NCBI RefSeq assembly: GCF_018613805.1
Contig: NZ_JAGGPL010000003.1
Coordinates: 930,001 to 994,000, forward strand
Source of the DNA: Arthrobacter sp. ISL-48
GTDB lineage: Bacteria; Actinomycetota; Actinomycetes; Actinomycetales; Micrococcaceae
Direction: 5' to 3'
DNA: 64,000 bases
Shown: positions 8,475 to 17,565 of the stretch, in pieces
Layout: every line of letters starts with the position of its first letter
Numbering within the stretch: position 1 is the first letter of the stretch
Notes under the pieces: generated by a model
Told to the model about the DNA's origin: nothing
What the model saw: only the letters and a program-made list of their open reading frames with translations
The model's database searches: none
Program-made: the position numbers and the translations under genes

Positions 8475-9824
8475 ATGAGACTGAATCTGGACCGGAGACA
8501 CTTCCTGGGACTCGCGGGCGCAACAGCCTCCGCAGCAGCCCTGGCAGCGTGCAGCGGACCCTCAACGAGCGGCGGGGGCCAAGCGACCACAGAAGCGGCC
8601 GACATTGATTTCAGCGGTGTCAAGCCGGCCGCCAAAATTGACTTCTGGTCGAGCCACCCCGGCCAGTCCCAGGACGTGGAGAAAAGCCTGATCGACAAAT
8701 TCCACGCCCAGAACCCGGACATCAAGGTCAACCTGGTCACGGCTGGCGCCAACTACGAAGAGATCGCCCAGAAGTTCCAAACTGCGCAGGCGGCGAAGTC
8801 CGGCCTCCCGGGTGTTGTAGTGCTGTCTGACGTGTGGTGGTTCCGGTACTACATCAACGGCAGCATCATTCCGGTGGACAGCCTGACCAAGCAGCTGGAC
8901 ATGAAGATGGACGACTTCCAGCAGTCCCTGATCGATGACTACAAGTACGGCAACAAACACTGGGCACTCCCCTACGGCCGGTCCACGCCCCTGTTCTACT
9001 ACAACAAGGACCACTTCGCCGCTGCTGGGCTGCCGGACCGGGCCCCTAAAACCTGGGACGAGTTCGGTGAGTGGGCGCCCAAACTGAAGGCCAGCTCCGG
9101 CGCACAATACGCCTACATCTATCCCGCCCTCGCCGGGTACGCCGGCTGGACGCTGCAGAACAACCTGTGGGGCTGGGGCGGCGGCTGGTCCAAGGACTTT
9201 GATATCACCTGCGACTCGGCTGAATCCGTGGCGGCACTCCAGTGGGCCCAGGACTCCATCTACAAGAATGGATGGGCCGGCGTTTCCTCCAAGGAGGCTG
9301 CGGACGACTTCTCCGCGGGGCTGACGTCGAGCACCATCTCCTCGACCGGTTCCCTGCTGGGTGTCCTGAAGTCAGCGAAATTCAATGTGGGCGTGGGCTT
9401 CCTGCCGGGAGGACCCAAGGCGCAGACCAACGTCTGCCCCACCGGCGGCGCGGGCCTGGGCATCCCGAGCGGGATCACCAAGGAGGAACAACTGGCGGCG
9501 GGCACCTTCCTGAAATTCATCACGCAACCCGAGAGCACCGCCGAGTTCTCGGCCGCCACCGGCTATATGCCCACGCGGAAATCGGCGGATATGAAGGCGG
9601 TGCTGGCCAAGACGCCCCAGATTCAAACGGCCATGGACCAACTGGCCGTTACGAAAGTCCAGGACAACGCACGCGTGTTCCTGCCGGGAGCCGACCAGGA
9701 AATGGCAAAGTCCGCGGCCAAGATCCTCACCCAGCAGGCTGACGTCAAGTCGACCCTGACGGATTTGAAGACCACGCTGCAGGGCGTTTACGAAAGGGAC
9801 GTCAAGCCCAAGCTGAAGGCCTGA
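8475..9824 (+). CDS. Extracellular sugar-binding lipoprotein of the ABC importer
   Basis: A 449-residue family-1 solute-binding protein. The N-terminus has twin arginines (DRRHFLG, residues 6-12), a short hydrophobic segment and a lipobox LAAC with Cys26, so it is probably a Tat-exported lipoprotein anchored outside the membrane. The rest shows the type-1 binding-protein pattern (TWDEFGEWAPKLKAS, TGGAGLGIPSGITKEEQLAAGTFLKF). It would capture an oligosaccharide, or a substrate such as glycerol-3-phosphate, and deliver it to the two permeases. The substrate is not evident. AAAGGA precedes the ATG. A large inverted repeat follows the stop codon. Confidence 0.95.
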   Translation: MRLNLDRRHFLGLAGATASAAALAACSGPSTSGGGQATTEAADIDFSGVKPAAKIDFWSSHPGQSQDVEKSLIDKFHAQNPDIKVNLVTAGANYEEIAQKFQTAQAAKSGLPGVVVLSDVWWFRYYINGSIIPVDSLTKQLDMKMDDFQQSLIDDYKYGNKHWALPYGRSTPLFYYNKDHFAAAGLPDRAPKTWDEFGEWAPKLKASSGAQYAYIYPALAGYAGWTLQNNLWGWGGGWSKDFDITCDSAESVAALQWAQDSIYKNGWAGVSSKEAADDFSAGLTSSTISSTGSLLGVLKSAKFNVGVGFLPGGPKAQTNVCPTGGAGLGIPSGITKEEQLAAGTFLKFITQPESTAEFSAATGYMPTRKSADMKAVLAKTPQIQTAMDQLAVTKVQDNARVFLPGADQEMAKSAAKILTQQADVKSTLTDLKTTLQGVYERDVKPKLKA

Positions 9825-9847
9825 CCCTCCCGACCCTCATCAACTCA

Positions 9848-9913
9848 CCCAACTGGGTAACGCTATCTGTCGTTTTGGAGGTTCAGAGGACAAGATAGCG
9901 CCACCCAGTTGGG
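9848..9913. repeat. Long imperfect inverted repeat between convergent genes
   Basis: The left arm 9848-9871 begins CCCAACTGGGT and ends CGCTATCTGTC. The right arm 9889-9913 is its reverse complement apart from two substitutions and one extra base. The loop is 17 bases. Each arm also contains a small CCCA-N2-TGGG dyad. It fills the space between the stop of the binding-protein gene and the stop of map (minus strand), so it could be a two-way terminator. No U-tract is present, and its size and conservation suggest a dispersed palindromic repeat. Confidence 0.75.
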
Positions 9914-9914
9914 G

Positions 9915-10742
9915 CTACGGGATGGGGACGGGAACGACTCCGAGCGGCACCAGGTGCTCAGCGCCGCCGTCGGGGGCGGACAGGACCCAGATGCCCTTTT
10001 CATGGACCGCCACGGAATGCTCCCACTGGCACGAGCGCTGACCATCCGTGGTCACCACGGTCCAGTCGTCGTCGAGGACGGCGGTCTCAATGCTGCCGCG
10101 GACCAGCATGGGTTCGATCGCAAGGCACAGGCCGGCACGGAGTTTGGGCCCGCGGTGGTTGATGCGATAGTTGAGCACATCCGGTGCCATGTGCATTTCG
10201 GAGCCGATGCCGTGGCCCACGTAGTCCTCCAGAATGCCCAGCGATTTCCCCGGCACGGAGGACACGTAGTCATCGATGGCCGCGCCGATGTCACCCAGGT
10301 GGCTTCCCTTGGCCAGCGCTGCGATGCCCCGCCACATCGCTGCCCGGGTGACGTCAGAGAGCCGCTGGTCCTCAGGGTCAGCCTCCCCCACGATGACCGT
10401 GCGTGCAGAGTCGGAGTGCCAGCCGTCCACAATCGCACCGCCGTCGATTGAGATGATGTCGCCGTCCCTGAGGACCCGGCCGCCGGGGATGCCGTGCACC
10501 ACCTCCTCGTTCACCGAGGTGCAGATGGTGGCCGGGAAGCCGTGATAACCCAGGAAGTTCGACTTGGCGCCGGCTTCATTGAGCACGGCGGCAAACACAT
10601 CGTCGAGGTGCTTAGTGGTCACTCCGGGAACAGCCGCGGAGACGGCGGCATCCAAGGCACGGCTCAGGACAAGGCCTGCCTCGTGCATGGTGCGCATCTG
10701 GGCGTTTGTCTTGTATTCGATACGGGGCTGGCCGAAAGCCAT
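9915..10742 (-). CDS. map: Type I methionine aminopeptidase
   Basis: A 275-residue enzyme that removes the initiator Met from nascent proteins. The metal ligands fall in IISIDGGAIVDGWHSDSART (two Asp), GHGIGSEMH (His), CLAIEPML (Glu) and QWEHSVAVHEKG (Glu). The ATG at 10742 was chosen; GAGAGG lies about 7 bases upstream, and a five-residue longer frame has no support. It follows adk, its normal partner in secY-adk-map. A perfect 14-bp stem-loop lies in the 71-base gap, so its expression may be uncoupled from adk. Confidence 0.97.
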   Translation of the reverse strand: MAFGQPRIEYKTNAQMRTMHEAGLVLSRALDAAVSAAVPGVTTKHLDDVFAAVLNEAGAKSNFLGYHGFPATICTSVNEEVVHGIPGGRVLRDGDIISIDGGAIVDGWHSDSARTVIVGEADPEDQRLSDVTRAAMWRGIAALAKGSHLGDIGAAIDDYVSSVPGKSLGILEDYVGHGIGSEMHMAPDVLNYRINHRGPKLRAGLCLAIEPMLVRGSIETAVLDDDWTVVTTDGQRSCQWEHSVAVHEKGIWVLSAPDGGAEHLVPLGVVPVPIP

Positions 10743-10762
10743 GGTGTGTCCTCTCAATGGCT

Positions 10763-10793
10763 GAGGCTCCTCCCGGAAACCGGGAGGAGCCTC
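10763..10793 (-). other. Perfect stem-loop between adk and map
   Basis: GAGGCTCCTCCCGG and CCGGGAGGAGCCTC form a perfect 14-bp stem with an AAA loop. It lies 21 bases upstream of the map start codon. No T-run follows on either strand, so attenuation or mRNA processing is more likely than plain termination. Confidence 0.75.
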
Positions 10794-10813
10794 GAATAAA
10801 CTCTGCGCCTGGA

Positions 10814-11392
10814 TCAGGCTGCCTGCGCCGCCTTGATGGCCTGCATCACGCGGTCGGTGACTTCGTCGATGGCACCGATGCCGTCAACCTTGGTCAAGAT
10901 GCCGCGCTCGGCGTACTTGGCCACAACGGCCTCGGTCTGCTCGTGGTAAAGGTCCAGCCGGTGGCGGATGACGGCTTCGTTGTCGTCGCTCCGGCCTGTT
11001 TCCTTGGCACGGCCAAGCAGGCGGGTAACGAGTTCCTCGTCGTCGGCGGTCAACTGCAGGACGACGTCGAGCTTCTCTTCGCCCTGGGCGAGAATCTCAT
11101 CGAGGTAGTCCACCTGCGCTGTGGTGCGGGGGTAGCCGTCCAGGAGGAAGCCGCTCAGGACGTCGGACTCGCTGAGGCGGTCCCGGACCATTTTGTTGGT
11201 GACGCTGTCCGGGACGAAGTCTCCATTGTCCATGTACTTCTTGGCTTCGATGCCAAGGGGCGTCTCGCCCTTCACATTGGCGCGGAAGATGTCACCGGTG
11301 GAGATCGCAACAACGCCGAGGCGCTCCGAAATGCGTTCCGCCTGTGTTCCTTTGCCCGAGCCGGGTGGCCCAATAATCAACATTCTCGTCAT
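10814..11392 (-). CDS. adk: Adenylate kinase
   Basis: A 192-residue enzyme that catalyses ATP + AMP = 2 ADP. The P-loop is GPPGSGKGTQ (residues 8-17), the AMP-binding region is ISTGDIFRANV, and the GFLLDGYPRTTAQ motif is conserved. The protein is of the short type, without the long zinc-binding LID insertion. The start codon overlaps the secY stop codon by four bases (ATGA), which indicates translational coupling in a secY-adk unit. Confidence 0.98.
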   Translation of the reverse strand: MTRMLIIGPPGSGKGTQAERISERLGVVAISTGDIFRANVKGETPLGIEAKKYMDNGDFVPDSVTNKMVRDRLSESDVLSGFLLDGYPRTTAQVDYLDEILAQGEEKLDVVLQLTADDEELVTRLLGRAKETGRSDDNEAVIRHRLDLYHEQTEAVVAKYAERGILTKVDGIGAIDEVTDRVMQAIKAAQAA

Positions 11393-12699
11393 CGCAAAAG
11401 CCCTTCGTAGTGACGTTGCTGTAGCTGCGCATCAATCTGCTTGACGGTCTCCAGGCCCACGCCCACCATGATCAGGATCGAGGTGCCACCGAACGGGAAG
11501 TTCTGGTTCGCCTGGATCAGTACCAGGGCCACCAGCGGAATCAGGGCCACGAAACCCAGATACATAGCACCTGGCAGGGTAATCCGGGAGAGCACGTATT
11601 GCAGGTAGTCCGCTGTCGGCTTACCGGCACGGATGCCTGGAATGAAACCGCCGTACTTCTTCATGTTGTCCGAGACCTCTTCAGGGTTGAAGGTGATCGC
11701 GACGTAGAAGTAGGTGAAGAAAACGATCATGACGAAGTACAACACCATGTAGATGGGGTGGTCGCCCTTGGTCAGGTTGTTGTTGATCCACTCAACCCAG
11801 GGCTGGACAGCTTCGCCCGCCTTCGGCTGGTTGAACTGTGAAATCAGGCCCGGCAGGTACAGCATCGAAGAAGCGAAGATCACTGGGACCACGCCGGCCA
11901 TGTTCACCTTGATGGGAATGTACGTGCTGGTCCCCCCGACGGTGCGGCGGCCGATCATCCGCTTCGCGTACTGTACGGGGACGCGCCGCTGGGACTGTTC
12001 CACGAACACCACCAGGGCGACCGTCAACAGGCCGATGACGAGCACCAGGAAGAAGGTCCCCGGACCCTGGGTCTTCCAGATGGCGCCGAGGGACGTGGGG
12101 AAGCCGGCAGCGATCGACGTGAAGATGAGCAGCGACATGCCGTTGCCCACGCCCTTTTCGGTGACAAGCTCGCCCATCCACATGATCAGGCCGGTACCAG
12201 CAGTCAGCGTGATGATGATCAGGATGGTGGTGACGATGGTGTTATCGGGAATGATCGGGAGGTTACAGCCCGGCAGCAGCTGACCTGAACGGGCCAGCGA
12301 AACCAAAGTCGTCGCGTTGAGCAGGCCCAGGGCAATGGTGAGGTACCGCGTGTACTGGGTGAGCTTGGACTGACCCGACGCACCTTCCTCATACAACTGC
12401 TGGAACCGGGGAATTACCACCCGGAGCAGCTGCACGATGATGCTGGCCGTGATGTACGGCATGATGCCCAGGGCGAAGATGGACACCTGAAGCAATGCAC
12501 CGCCGCTGAACAGGTTGACGAGCTGGTATAGCCCGCCTGCGGTCTGACCGTTCTGCAAGCATTGCTGGACATTCTGGTAGTTCACACCAGGCGAGGGGAT
12601 AAAGGCACCCAAGCGGAAGATTGTGATGATTCCCAGCGTGAACAACAACTTGCGTCGCAGATCAGGCGTGCGAAAGGCCCGGCCAAATGCGCTAAGCAA
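11389..12699 (-). CDS. secY: Preprotein translocase channel subunit SecY
   Basis: A 436-residue channel protein with ten membrane segments. It starts LSAFGRAFRTPDLRRKLLFT and has the PSPGVN plug region and the C-terminal VGLETVKQIDAQLQQRHYEG tail. The start is TTG 12699, because AGGAGG stands 4 bases before it and homologues begin at this point. A GTG/ATG-led frame extending 19 residues further has no ribosome site. It forms the SecYEG pore with SecE (encoded at 50.2 kb here). A terminator upstream separates it from rplO, so it needs its own promoter in the interval before the TTG. Confidence 0.97.
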   Translation of the reverse strand: MLSAFGRAFRTPDLRRKLLFTLGIITIFRLGAFIPSPGVNYQNVQQCLQNGQTAGGLYQLVNLFSGGALLQVSIFALGIMPYITASIIVQLLRVVIPRFQQLYEEGASGQSKLTQYTRYLTIALGLLNATTLVSLARSGQLLPGCNLPIIPDNTIVTTILIIITLTAGTGLIMWMGELVTEKGVGNGMSLLIFTSIAAGFPTSLGAIWKTQGPGTFFLVLVIGLLTVALVVFVEQSQRRVPVQYAKRMIGRRTVGGTSTYIPIKVNMAGVVPVIFASSMLYLPGLISQFNQPKAGEAVQPWVEWINNNLTKGDHPIYMVLYFVMIVFFTYFYVAITFNPEEVSDNMKKYGGFIPGIRAGKPTADYLQYVLSRITLPGAMYLGFVALIPLVALVLIQANQNFPFGGTSILIMVGVGLETVKQIDAQLQQRHYEGLLR

Positions 12700-12810
12700 G
12701 CGTCCTCCTGTGTTGTGAATAAGAGTGGTGTGATGGGAGTCAATAAATCCCAACAACCGAGTCTAACGGGTGTATGCGCAATGCGGACAATCCATTGGCT
12801 CCCGCGAATG

Positions 12811-12856
12811 GAAAAACTCCCGACGTGCGGGGCCGAGGCCCCACACATCGGGAGTT
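12811..12856 (-). terminator. Intrinsic terminator after rplO
   Basis: On the minus strand AACTCCCGA and TCGGGAGTT form the outer stem, GGGGCC and GGCCCC form the inner stem, and TTTTT follows. It closes the spc operon before secY. Confidence 0.85.
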
Positions 12857-12882
12857 CAACAACGGGCGTCAGCCCACCGGCT

Positions 12883-13377
12883 CTAGAGAGCGGTGGTGCT
12901 TCCGCCTGCTGCGGCGATCTTTTCAGCGGCGCTGGCCGAGAATGCGTGGACCGTGACGTCAACCTTGACGGTGATGTCGCCGGTGCCAAGCACCTTCACG
13001 GGCTGGTTCTTGCGAACGGCACCCTTTTCGACCAGGTTCTCCACGGTGACTGCGCCACCTTCCGGGAACAGCTCGTTGAGCTTGTCCAGGTTTACCACCT
13101 GGAACTCCACCCGGAACGGGTTCTTGAAGCCGCGCAGCTTCGGCAGGCGCATGTGCAGCGGCAACTGGCCGCCGGCAAAGCCAGCCTTGATCTGGTAGCG
13201 GGCCTTCGTACCCTTGGTACCGCGACCGGCGGTCTTACCCTTGGAACCTTCACCACGACCAACGCGGGTCTTGGCGGTCTTGGCACCCGGGGCGGGACGC
13301 AGGTGGTGAACCTTCAGGGCGTTCTGCTTCTCAGCAGCGGCGCTCTGTGCCTTTTCGGCGGTGTTCTTCTCTGCCAT
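12883..13377 (-). CDS. rplO: 50S ribosomal protein L15
   Basis: A 164-residue L15 with the [29 protein letters not shown] start, the Gly/Lys-rich extended arm ([21 protein letters not shown]) and the C-terminal globular part. A leader of about 20 Ala/Glu residues precedes the conserved start. It abuts rpmD directly and is the last gene of the spc operon, followed by a strong terminator. Confidence 0.98.
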   Translation of the reverse strand: MAEKNTAEKAQSAAAEKQNALKVHHLRPAPGAKTAKTRVGRGEGSKGKTAGRGTKGTKARYQIKAGFAGGQLPLHMRLPKLRGFKNPFRVEFQVVNLDKLNELFPEGGAVTVENLVEKGAVRKNQPVKVLGTGDITVKVDVTVHAFSASAAEKIAAAGGSTTAL

Positions 13378-13584
13378 TTACTTCGCCTCCTCTACCTTTA
13401 CCAGGTGCGGAACCGTGTTGAGCATTCCCACGGTCACGGCGTCGGCGGTGCGGACAACGGTGTGTCCGATCCGCTTCAGGCCGAGGGACCGAAGGGTGTC
13501 GCGCTGGTTCTGCTTGCCGCCAATGGCGGACTTGATCTGAGTGATCTCCAACTGGGCGTCGGAGGGAATCAGGTTCTTAGCCAT
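13378..13584 (-). CDS. rpmD: 50S ribosomal protein L30
   Basis: A 68-residue L30: [20 protein letters not shown], then [13 protein letters not shown], ending VKVEEAK. It lies between rpsE and rplO, its standard position, with gaps of two bases and none. Confidence 0.98.
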   Translation of the reverse strand: MAKNLIPSDAQLEITQIKSAIGGKQNQRDTLRSLGLKRIGHTVVRTADAVTVGMLNTVPHLVKVEEAK

Positions 13585-13586
13585 CC

Positions 13587-14315
13587 TTAGACACCCACCT
13601 TCTGGTTCAGGAGAGCCTTCACCATTGCCGGCGGAGCAACCTCGTCCAGCGGCAGGCCGCGGCGTGCTGCCACTGCTGCCGGCTCTTCGAGGCGCTTCAG
13701 GGCGTCAACAGTCGCGTGAACGATGTTGATGGCGTTGGAGGAACCGAGCGACTTGGAGAGGATGTCGTGGATTCCCACGCACTCCAGTACTGCACGGACC
13801 GGACCACCGGCGATAACACCGGTACCGGCGGAAGCCGGACGCAGCATAACGACGCCGGCAGCAGCCTCACCCTGAACACGGTGCGGGATGGTGTTGCCAA
13901 TACGGGGAACGCGGAAGAAGGACTTCTTAGCCTCTTCAACGCCCTTCGCAATGGCGGCGGGAACTTCCTTAGCCTTGCCATAGCCAACGCCGACCATACC
14001 GTTGCCGTCACCAACGACGACCAGGGCGGTGAAGCTGAAGCGACGACCACCCTTGACCACCTTGGAAACGCGGTTGATGGTAACGACACGCTCTATGAAC
14101 TGGCTCTTCTCGGCTTCACGGCCGCCATCGCGGCCGCCACGGCCACCACGGTCGCCACGGCCCTGGCCACGGTCGCCACGCTCGCCGCGACGAGCGCCAC
14201 CACGGCGGTCGTCGGCAGCAGCGGGGGCAGTGGTCTCAGTGGCCGAAGCAGCTACGGCTTCAGTCGCCTTCTGATCTGCAGACACAGTGTCCTTTTCCTT
14301 GTTTGCTTCCGTCAC
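13587..14315 (-). CDS. rpsE: 30S ribosomal protein S5 with RGG-rich N-terminal extension
   Basis: S5 proper starts near residue 70 ([20 protein letters not shown]) and contains the double-stranded RNA-binding S5 fold with [10 protein letters not shown] and the [17 protein letters not shown] segment. It supports decoding fidelity and helicase function at the mRNA entry. About 70 extra N-terminal residues come first, an Ala/Glu/Thr stretch followed by [23 protein letters not shown] repeats, giving 242 residues. The start is GTG, overlapping the rplR stop by four bases. Confidence 0.98.
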   Translation of the reverse strand: MTEANKEKDTVSADQKATEAVAASATETTAPAAADDRRGGARRGERGDRGQGRGDRGGRGGRDGGREAEKSQFIERVVTINRVSKVVKGGRRFSFTALVVVGDGNGMVGVGYGKAKEVPAAIAKGVEEAKKSFFRVPRIGNTIPHRVQGEAAAGVVMLRPASAGTGVIAGGPVRAVLECVGIHDILSKSLGSSNAINIVHATVDALKRLEEPAAVAARRGLPLDEVAPPAMVKALLNQKVGV

Positions 14316-14695
14316 AGTGACAGCCCACCTTCACGTGCACCGTTAGCGACGGCGGCAATGCGGCCGTGGTACTTGTTACCACCGCGGTCGAAGACAACAG
14401 CTTCGACGCCGGCAGCCTTCGCACGCTCGGCAACGAGCTCGCCAACACGCTTGGCCTTGGCAGTCTTGTCACCATCGAATGCACGAAGGTCGGCTTCCAG
14501 TGTGGACGCGCTCGCTACGGTGAGGCCCTTGGTGTCATCGACAACCTGGACGAATACGTGGCGTGCGGAGCGGTTGACGACCAGACGAGGACGTACAGCC
14601 GTTCCGGAGATGCGCTTGCGGATACGAAGCTGGCGGCGGCTGCGCGAAGCAGACTTGCTCTTGTTCGTACGCTTCTTATTGATTGAGATGGCCAT
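14312..14695 (-). CDS. rplR: 50S ribosomal protein L18
   Basis: A 127-residue L18, the 5S rRNA-binding protein: a basic N-terminus ([19 protein letters not shown]), then [20 protein letters not shown] and the C-terminal [20 protein letters not shown]. It sits two bases after rplF and overlaps rpsE by four bases. Confidence 0.99.
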   Translation of the reverse strand: MAISINKKRTNKSKSASRSRRQLRIRKRISGTAVRPRLVVNRSARHVFVQVVDDTKGLTVASASTLEADLRAFDGDKTAKAKRVGELVAERAKAAGVEAVVFDRGGNKYHGRIAAVANGAREGGLSL

Positions 14696-14697
14696 GG

Positions 14698-15234
14698 TTA
14701 CTTACCAGCCTTTCCGACCTTGCGGCGGATGACTTCGCCGGCGTAACGGATGCCCTTGCCCTTATAGGGGTCCGGCTTCCGCAGCTTGCGAATGTTGGCA
14801 GCAACCTCGCCGACCTGCTGCTTGTTGATTCCTGAAACAGAGAGCTTGGTCGGGGTCTCAACTGCAAAGGTGATGCCGTCCGGTGCGGAGACATTTACCG
14901 GGTGGCTGAAGCCGAGAGCGAACTCAAGGTCAGATCCCTTGGCCTGAACGCGGTAACCAGTACCAACGATTTCAAGCTTCTTCTCGTAGCCCTTGGTAAC
15001 GCCCTCGATCATGTTGGAGATCAGGGTGCGGGTCAGGCCGTGGAGTGAACGGGAGGCGCGCTCGTCGTTCGGGCGGGCGACAGTCAGGGTGTCTGCGTCC
15101 AGGGAAACCTCGATCGGGCTGGCCACAGTGTGGTTCAGCTCGCCTTTGGAACCCTTGACGCTGACGACAGAGCCGTCAACCTTGACCTCAACGCCGGCAG
15201 GAACGGTGATGGGGAGACGTCCAATACGTGACAT
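14698..15234 (-). CDS. rplF: 50S ribosomal protein L6
   Basis: A 178-residue L6 with two repeated domains. The start is [17 protein letters not shown] and the C-terminal signature is [20 protein letters not shown]. It is needed for correct GTPase-centre function. It starts at ATG, 18 bases after rpsH. Confidence 0.99.
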   Translation of the reverse strand: MSRIGRLPITVPAGVEVKVDGSVVSVKGSKGELNHTVASPIEVSLDADTLTVARPNDERASRSLHGLTRTLISNMIEGVTKGYEKKLEIVGTGYRVQAKGSDLEFALGFSHPVNVSAPDGITFAVETPTKLSVSGINKQQVGEVAANIRKLRKPDPYKGKGIRYAGEVIRRKVGKAGK

Positions 15235-15252
15235 TATTCTCTTCCTTTCCCG

Positions 15253-15651
15253 TTACCAGACGTAAGCGAGGACTTCGCCGCCCACGCCCTTCTTGCCGGC
15301 CTGCTTGTCAGTCAGGAGGCCGGAAGAGGTGGACAGGATTGCGACACCCAGGCCACCGAGCACGTGCGGCAGGTTGGTGGACTTTGCGTAAACGCGCAGT
15401 CCCGGCTTGGAAATACGACGAACGCCAGCGATGGAACGCTCGCGGTTCGGACCGAACTTGAGCTCGAGGGTCAGCTTCTTGCCAACCTCAGCGTCTTCTT
15501 CTTTCCAGGAGGCTATGTAACCTTCGGCCTTCAGGATGTCGGCAACGCGTGCCTTGAGCTTGCTGTACGGCATGGTCACGGAATCGTGGTATGCCGAGTT
15601 TGCATTGCGCAGACGCGTAAGCATATCTGCGACAGGATCTGTCATAGTCAT
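15253..15651 (-). CDS. rpsH: 30S ribosomal protein S8
   Basis: A 132-residue S8, which binds helix 21 of 16S r[22 protein letters not shown] at the start, the [21 protein letters not shown] motif and GGEVLAYVW at the end. The 93-base gap upstream toward rplE is where many bacteria carry rpsN/rpsZ. No such frame is present. Confidence 0.99.
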   Translation of the reverse strand: MTMTDPVADMLTRLRNANSAYHDSVTMPYSKLKARVADILKAEGYIASWKEEDAEVGKKLTLELKFGPNRERSIAGVRRISKPGLRVYAKSTNLPHVLGGLGVAILSTSSGLLTDKQAGKKGVGGEVLAYVW

Positions 15652-15744
15652 TTGGGCTCTTGCCCTTCCTCATAACGGTTTCCTCGGTCCGGCTCCGGCA
15701 GAAATCTGCGCGGGCTGCACCGAAGGACCTGTTACGTAGTTAGA

Positions 15745-16326
15745 TTAGTCTTCGGCCTTGAACGGGAAACCAAGCGCCTTCAGCAGCGCGCGGCCTTCGT
15801 CATCGGTCTTGGCAGTGGTGACAACCGTGATGTCCATGCCGCGGACGCGGTCGATGGAATCCTGGTCGATTTCGTGGAACATAACCTGCTCGGTCAGACC
15901 GAAGGTGTAGTTGCCGTTGCCGTCGAACTGCTTGCCACTGAGGCCGCGGAAGTCGCGGATACGGGGCAGAGCCAGTGTGACCAGACGATCCAGGAATTCC
16001 CACATGCGGTCTCCACGCAGGGTAGCGTGTGCGCCGATGGGCATGCCTTCGCGCAGTTTGAACTGTGCAATCGACTTGCGGGCCTTGGTTACCTGCGGCT
16101 TCTGGCCGGTGATCAGGGTCAGATCGCGGACAGCGCCGTCGATCAGCTTGGAGTCCTTGGCGGCATCTCCAACACCCATGTTAACAACGACCTTCACCAG
16201 GCGGGGAACCTGGTTGACGTTCTCGTACTTGAATTCCTCAACGAGCGTGCTCTTGATGGAATCGGCGTACTTGGTCTTCAGACGAGGAACGATCTTCGTT
16301 GCCGGAGTCTCGAGAGTCTCAGTCAT
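15745..16326 (-). CDS. rplE: 50S ribosomal protein L5
   Basis: A 193-residue L5, which binds 5S rRNA and contacts the P-site t[32 protein letters not shown] N-terminal helices, the [11 protein letters not shown] motif and the [20 protein letters not shown] end are typical. Its ATG shares one base with the rplX stop codon (TAATG). Confidence 0.99.
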   Translation of the reverse strand: MTETLETPATKIVPRLKTKYADSIKSTLVEEFKYENVNQVPRLVKVVVNMGVGDAAKDSKLIDGAVRDLTLITGQKPQVTKARKSIAQFKLREGMPIGAHATLRGDRMWEFLDRLVTLALPRIRDFRGLSGKQFDGNGNYTFGLTEQVMFHEIDQDSIDRVRGMDITVVTTAKTDDEGRALLKALGFPFKAED

Positions 16327-16685
16327 TAGATGTCCTTCCCGGAGCTCTTGGCCACGCGTACACGCACTTCACGCTTCACGCCATCGCGCTCAACGGTCTC
16401 GGTGCGGAAACCGACGCGGGTGGGCTTCTTGGTGGACGGGTCAACCAGAGCCACGTTGGAGATGTGGATCGAAGCTTCGACAACCTCGATGCCACCGGTC
16501 TTGGTGCCGCGCTGCGACTGACCGACCTTGGTGTGCTTGGTTACGCGGTTGATGCCCTCGACCAGCACGCGGTTGGTCTCCGGGAATACGCGCAGAACCT
16601 TGCCCTGCTTGCCACGGTCACCGCCGCGCTCAGCCTTGGCGCCAGTGATGACCTGAACGAGGTCACCCTTTTTGATCTTAGCCAT
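16326..16685 (-). CDS. rplX: 50S ribosomal protein L24
   Basis: A 119-residue L24, an assembly initiator at the 5' end of 23S rRNA. The KOW segment [23 protein letters not shown] start and the [15 protein letters not shown] stretch identify it. It lies three bases after rplN and overlaps rplE by one base. Confidence 0.99.
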   Translation of the reverse strand: MAKIKKGDLVQVITGAKAERGGDRGKQGKVLRVFPETNRVLVEGINRVTKHTKVGQSQRGTKTGGIEVVEASIHISNVALVDPSTKKPTRVGFRTETVERDGVKREVRVRVAKSSGKDI

Positions 16686-16688
16686 GGA

Positions 16689-17057
16689 CTAGAGCACCTC
16701 CGGAGCCAGAGAAACGATCTTCATGAACTTCTTGTCACGGAGTTCACGACCAACCGGTCCGAAGATGCGGGTACCGCGGGGGTCACCGTCAGCCTTCAGG
16801 ATCACAGCTGCGTTCTCGTCAAACTTGATGTAGGAACCATCCGCACGGCGGCGTTCCTTCTTGGTACGGACGATGACTGCCTTAACAACATCGCCCTTCT
16901 TTACGTTGCCGCCCGGGATTGCATCCTTGACGGTAGCGACGATGACGTCGCCAATGCCTGCGTAGCGACGGCCAGATCCACCGAGAACGCGAATGGTAAG
17001 GATTTCCTTAGCACCCGTGTTGTCGGCGACCTTGAGTCGCGACTCCTGCTGAATCAC
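16689..17057 (-). CDS. rplN: 50S ribosomal protein L14
   Basis: A 122-residue L14 at the subunit interface: [20 protein letters not shown] at the start and [20 protein letters not shown] at the end. It is the first gene of the spc operon. A terminator about 440 bases upstream and a predicted promoter separate it from rpsQ. Confidence 0.99.
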   Translation of the reverse strand: MIQQESRLKVADNTGAKEILTIRVLGGSGRRYAGIGDVIVATVKDAIPGGNVKKGDVVKAVIVRTKKERRRADGSYIKFDENAAVILKADGDPRGTRIFGPVGRELRDKKFMKIVSLAPEVL

Positions 17058-17498
17058 TATTTACTCCTTGCGTCGCGCTGGTTCTCAGACCGAAAATCTT
17101 CCTACGGAATGAGCCTTGCGGAACGGTTGATCGGGGTGTCTCTTGACCTGCCTGGATTTTGCCAGACCAGGCCTAAACGCCCATGCCAAAAACATTTGCT
17201 TCCCAGGCTGATCCAGACGGTGCTGGAGCGCAAGGGGGCACTATGCCGTGGCACGATTGTTTACGAGGTAGATGACAGCGCACGAACGGCGCCATACAAA
17301 CTCAATATCCTAGCACAGTCCGCGTCATCGCCCATATCACAGAGCCGGCACTGTCCCGCAACCCACGACGGCGTCACGCACCGCAGCCTTTTGGCCCGCC
17401 TGGGGCGCCACTCCCCCGTAAATCCAGGCCGCCGACGTCGTACGGACCCCAAAACGCTGCTCCCCGTGACGCGCGACCACCCGCTCCCCTATAAACGC
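17058..17498 (-). promoter_or_regulatory. spc operon promoter region and long leader before rplN
   Basis: This 440-base stretch has no gene. On the minus strand the extended -10 element TGCTAGGAT lies at 17307-17315. Its TSS would be near 17300, giving a leader of about 243 bases before rplN. No clear -35 is seen. The same TGCTAG(A/G)AT element precedes rpsL. The 17316-17498 part shows nothing recognisable. Confidence 0.45.
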
Positions 17499-17533
17499 GG
17501 AAACCCCCGCTCCCAAAGGGAACAGGGGTTTCC
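17499..17533 (-). terminator. Terminator-like hairpin after rpsQ
   Basis: GGAAACCCC and GGGGTTTCC pair around an inner TTCCC/GGGAG pairing. Only a short T-containing stretch (GCGTTTATAG) follows on the minus strand. It marks the end of the S10 operon. Confidence 0.7.
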
Positions 17534-17565
17534 GGCGCAGCGCCTGAGAAAGCGGGCTGCAGGTG

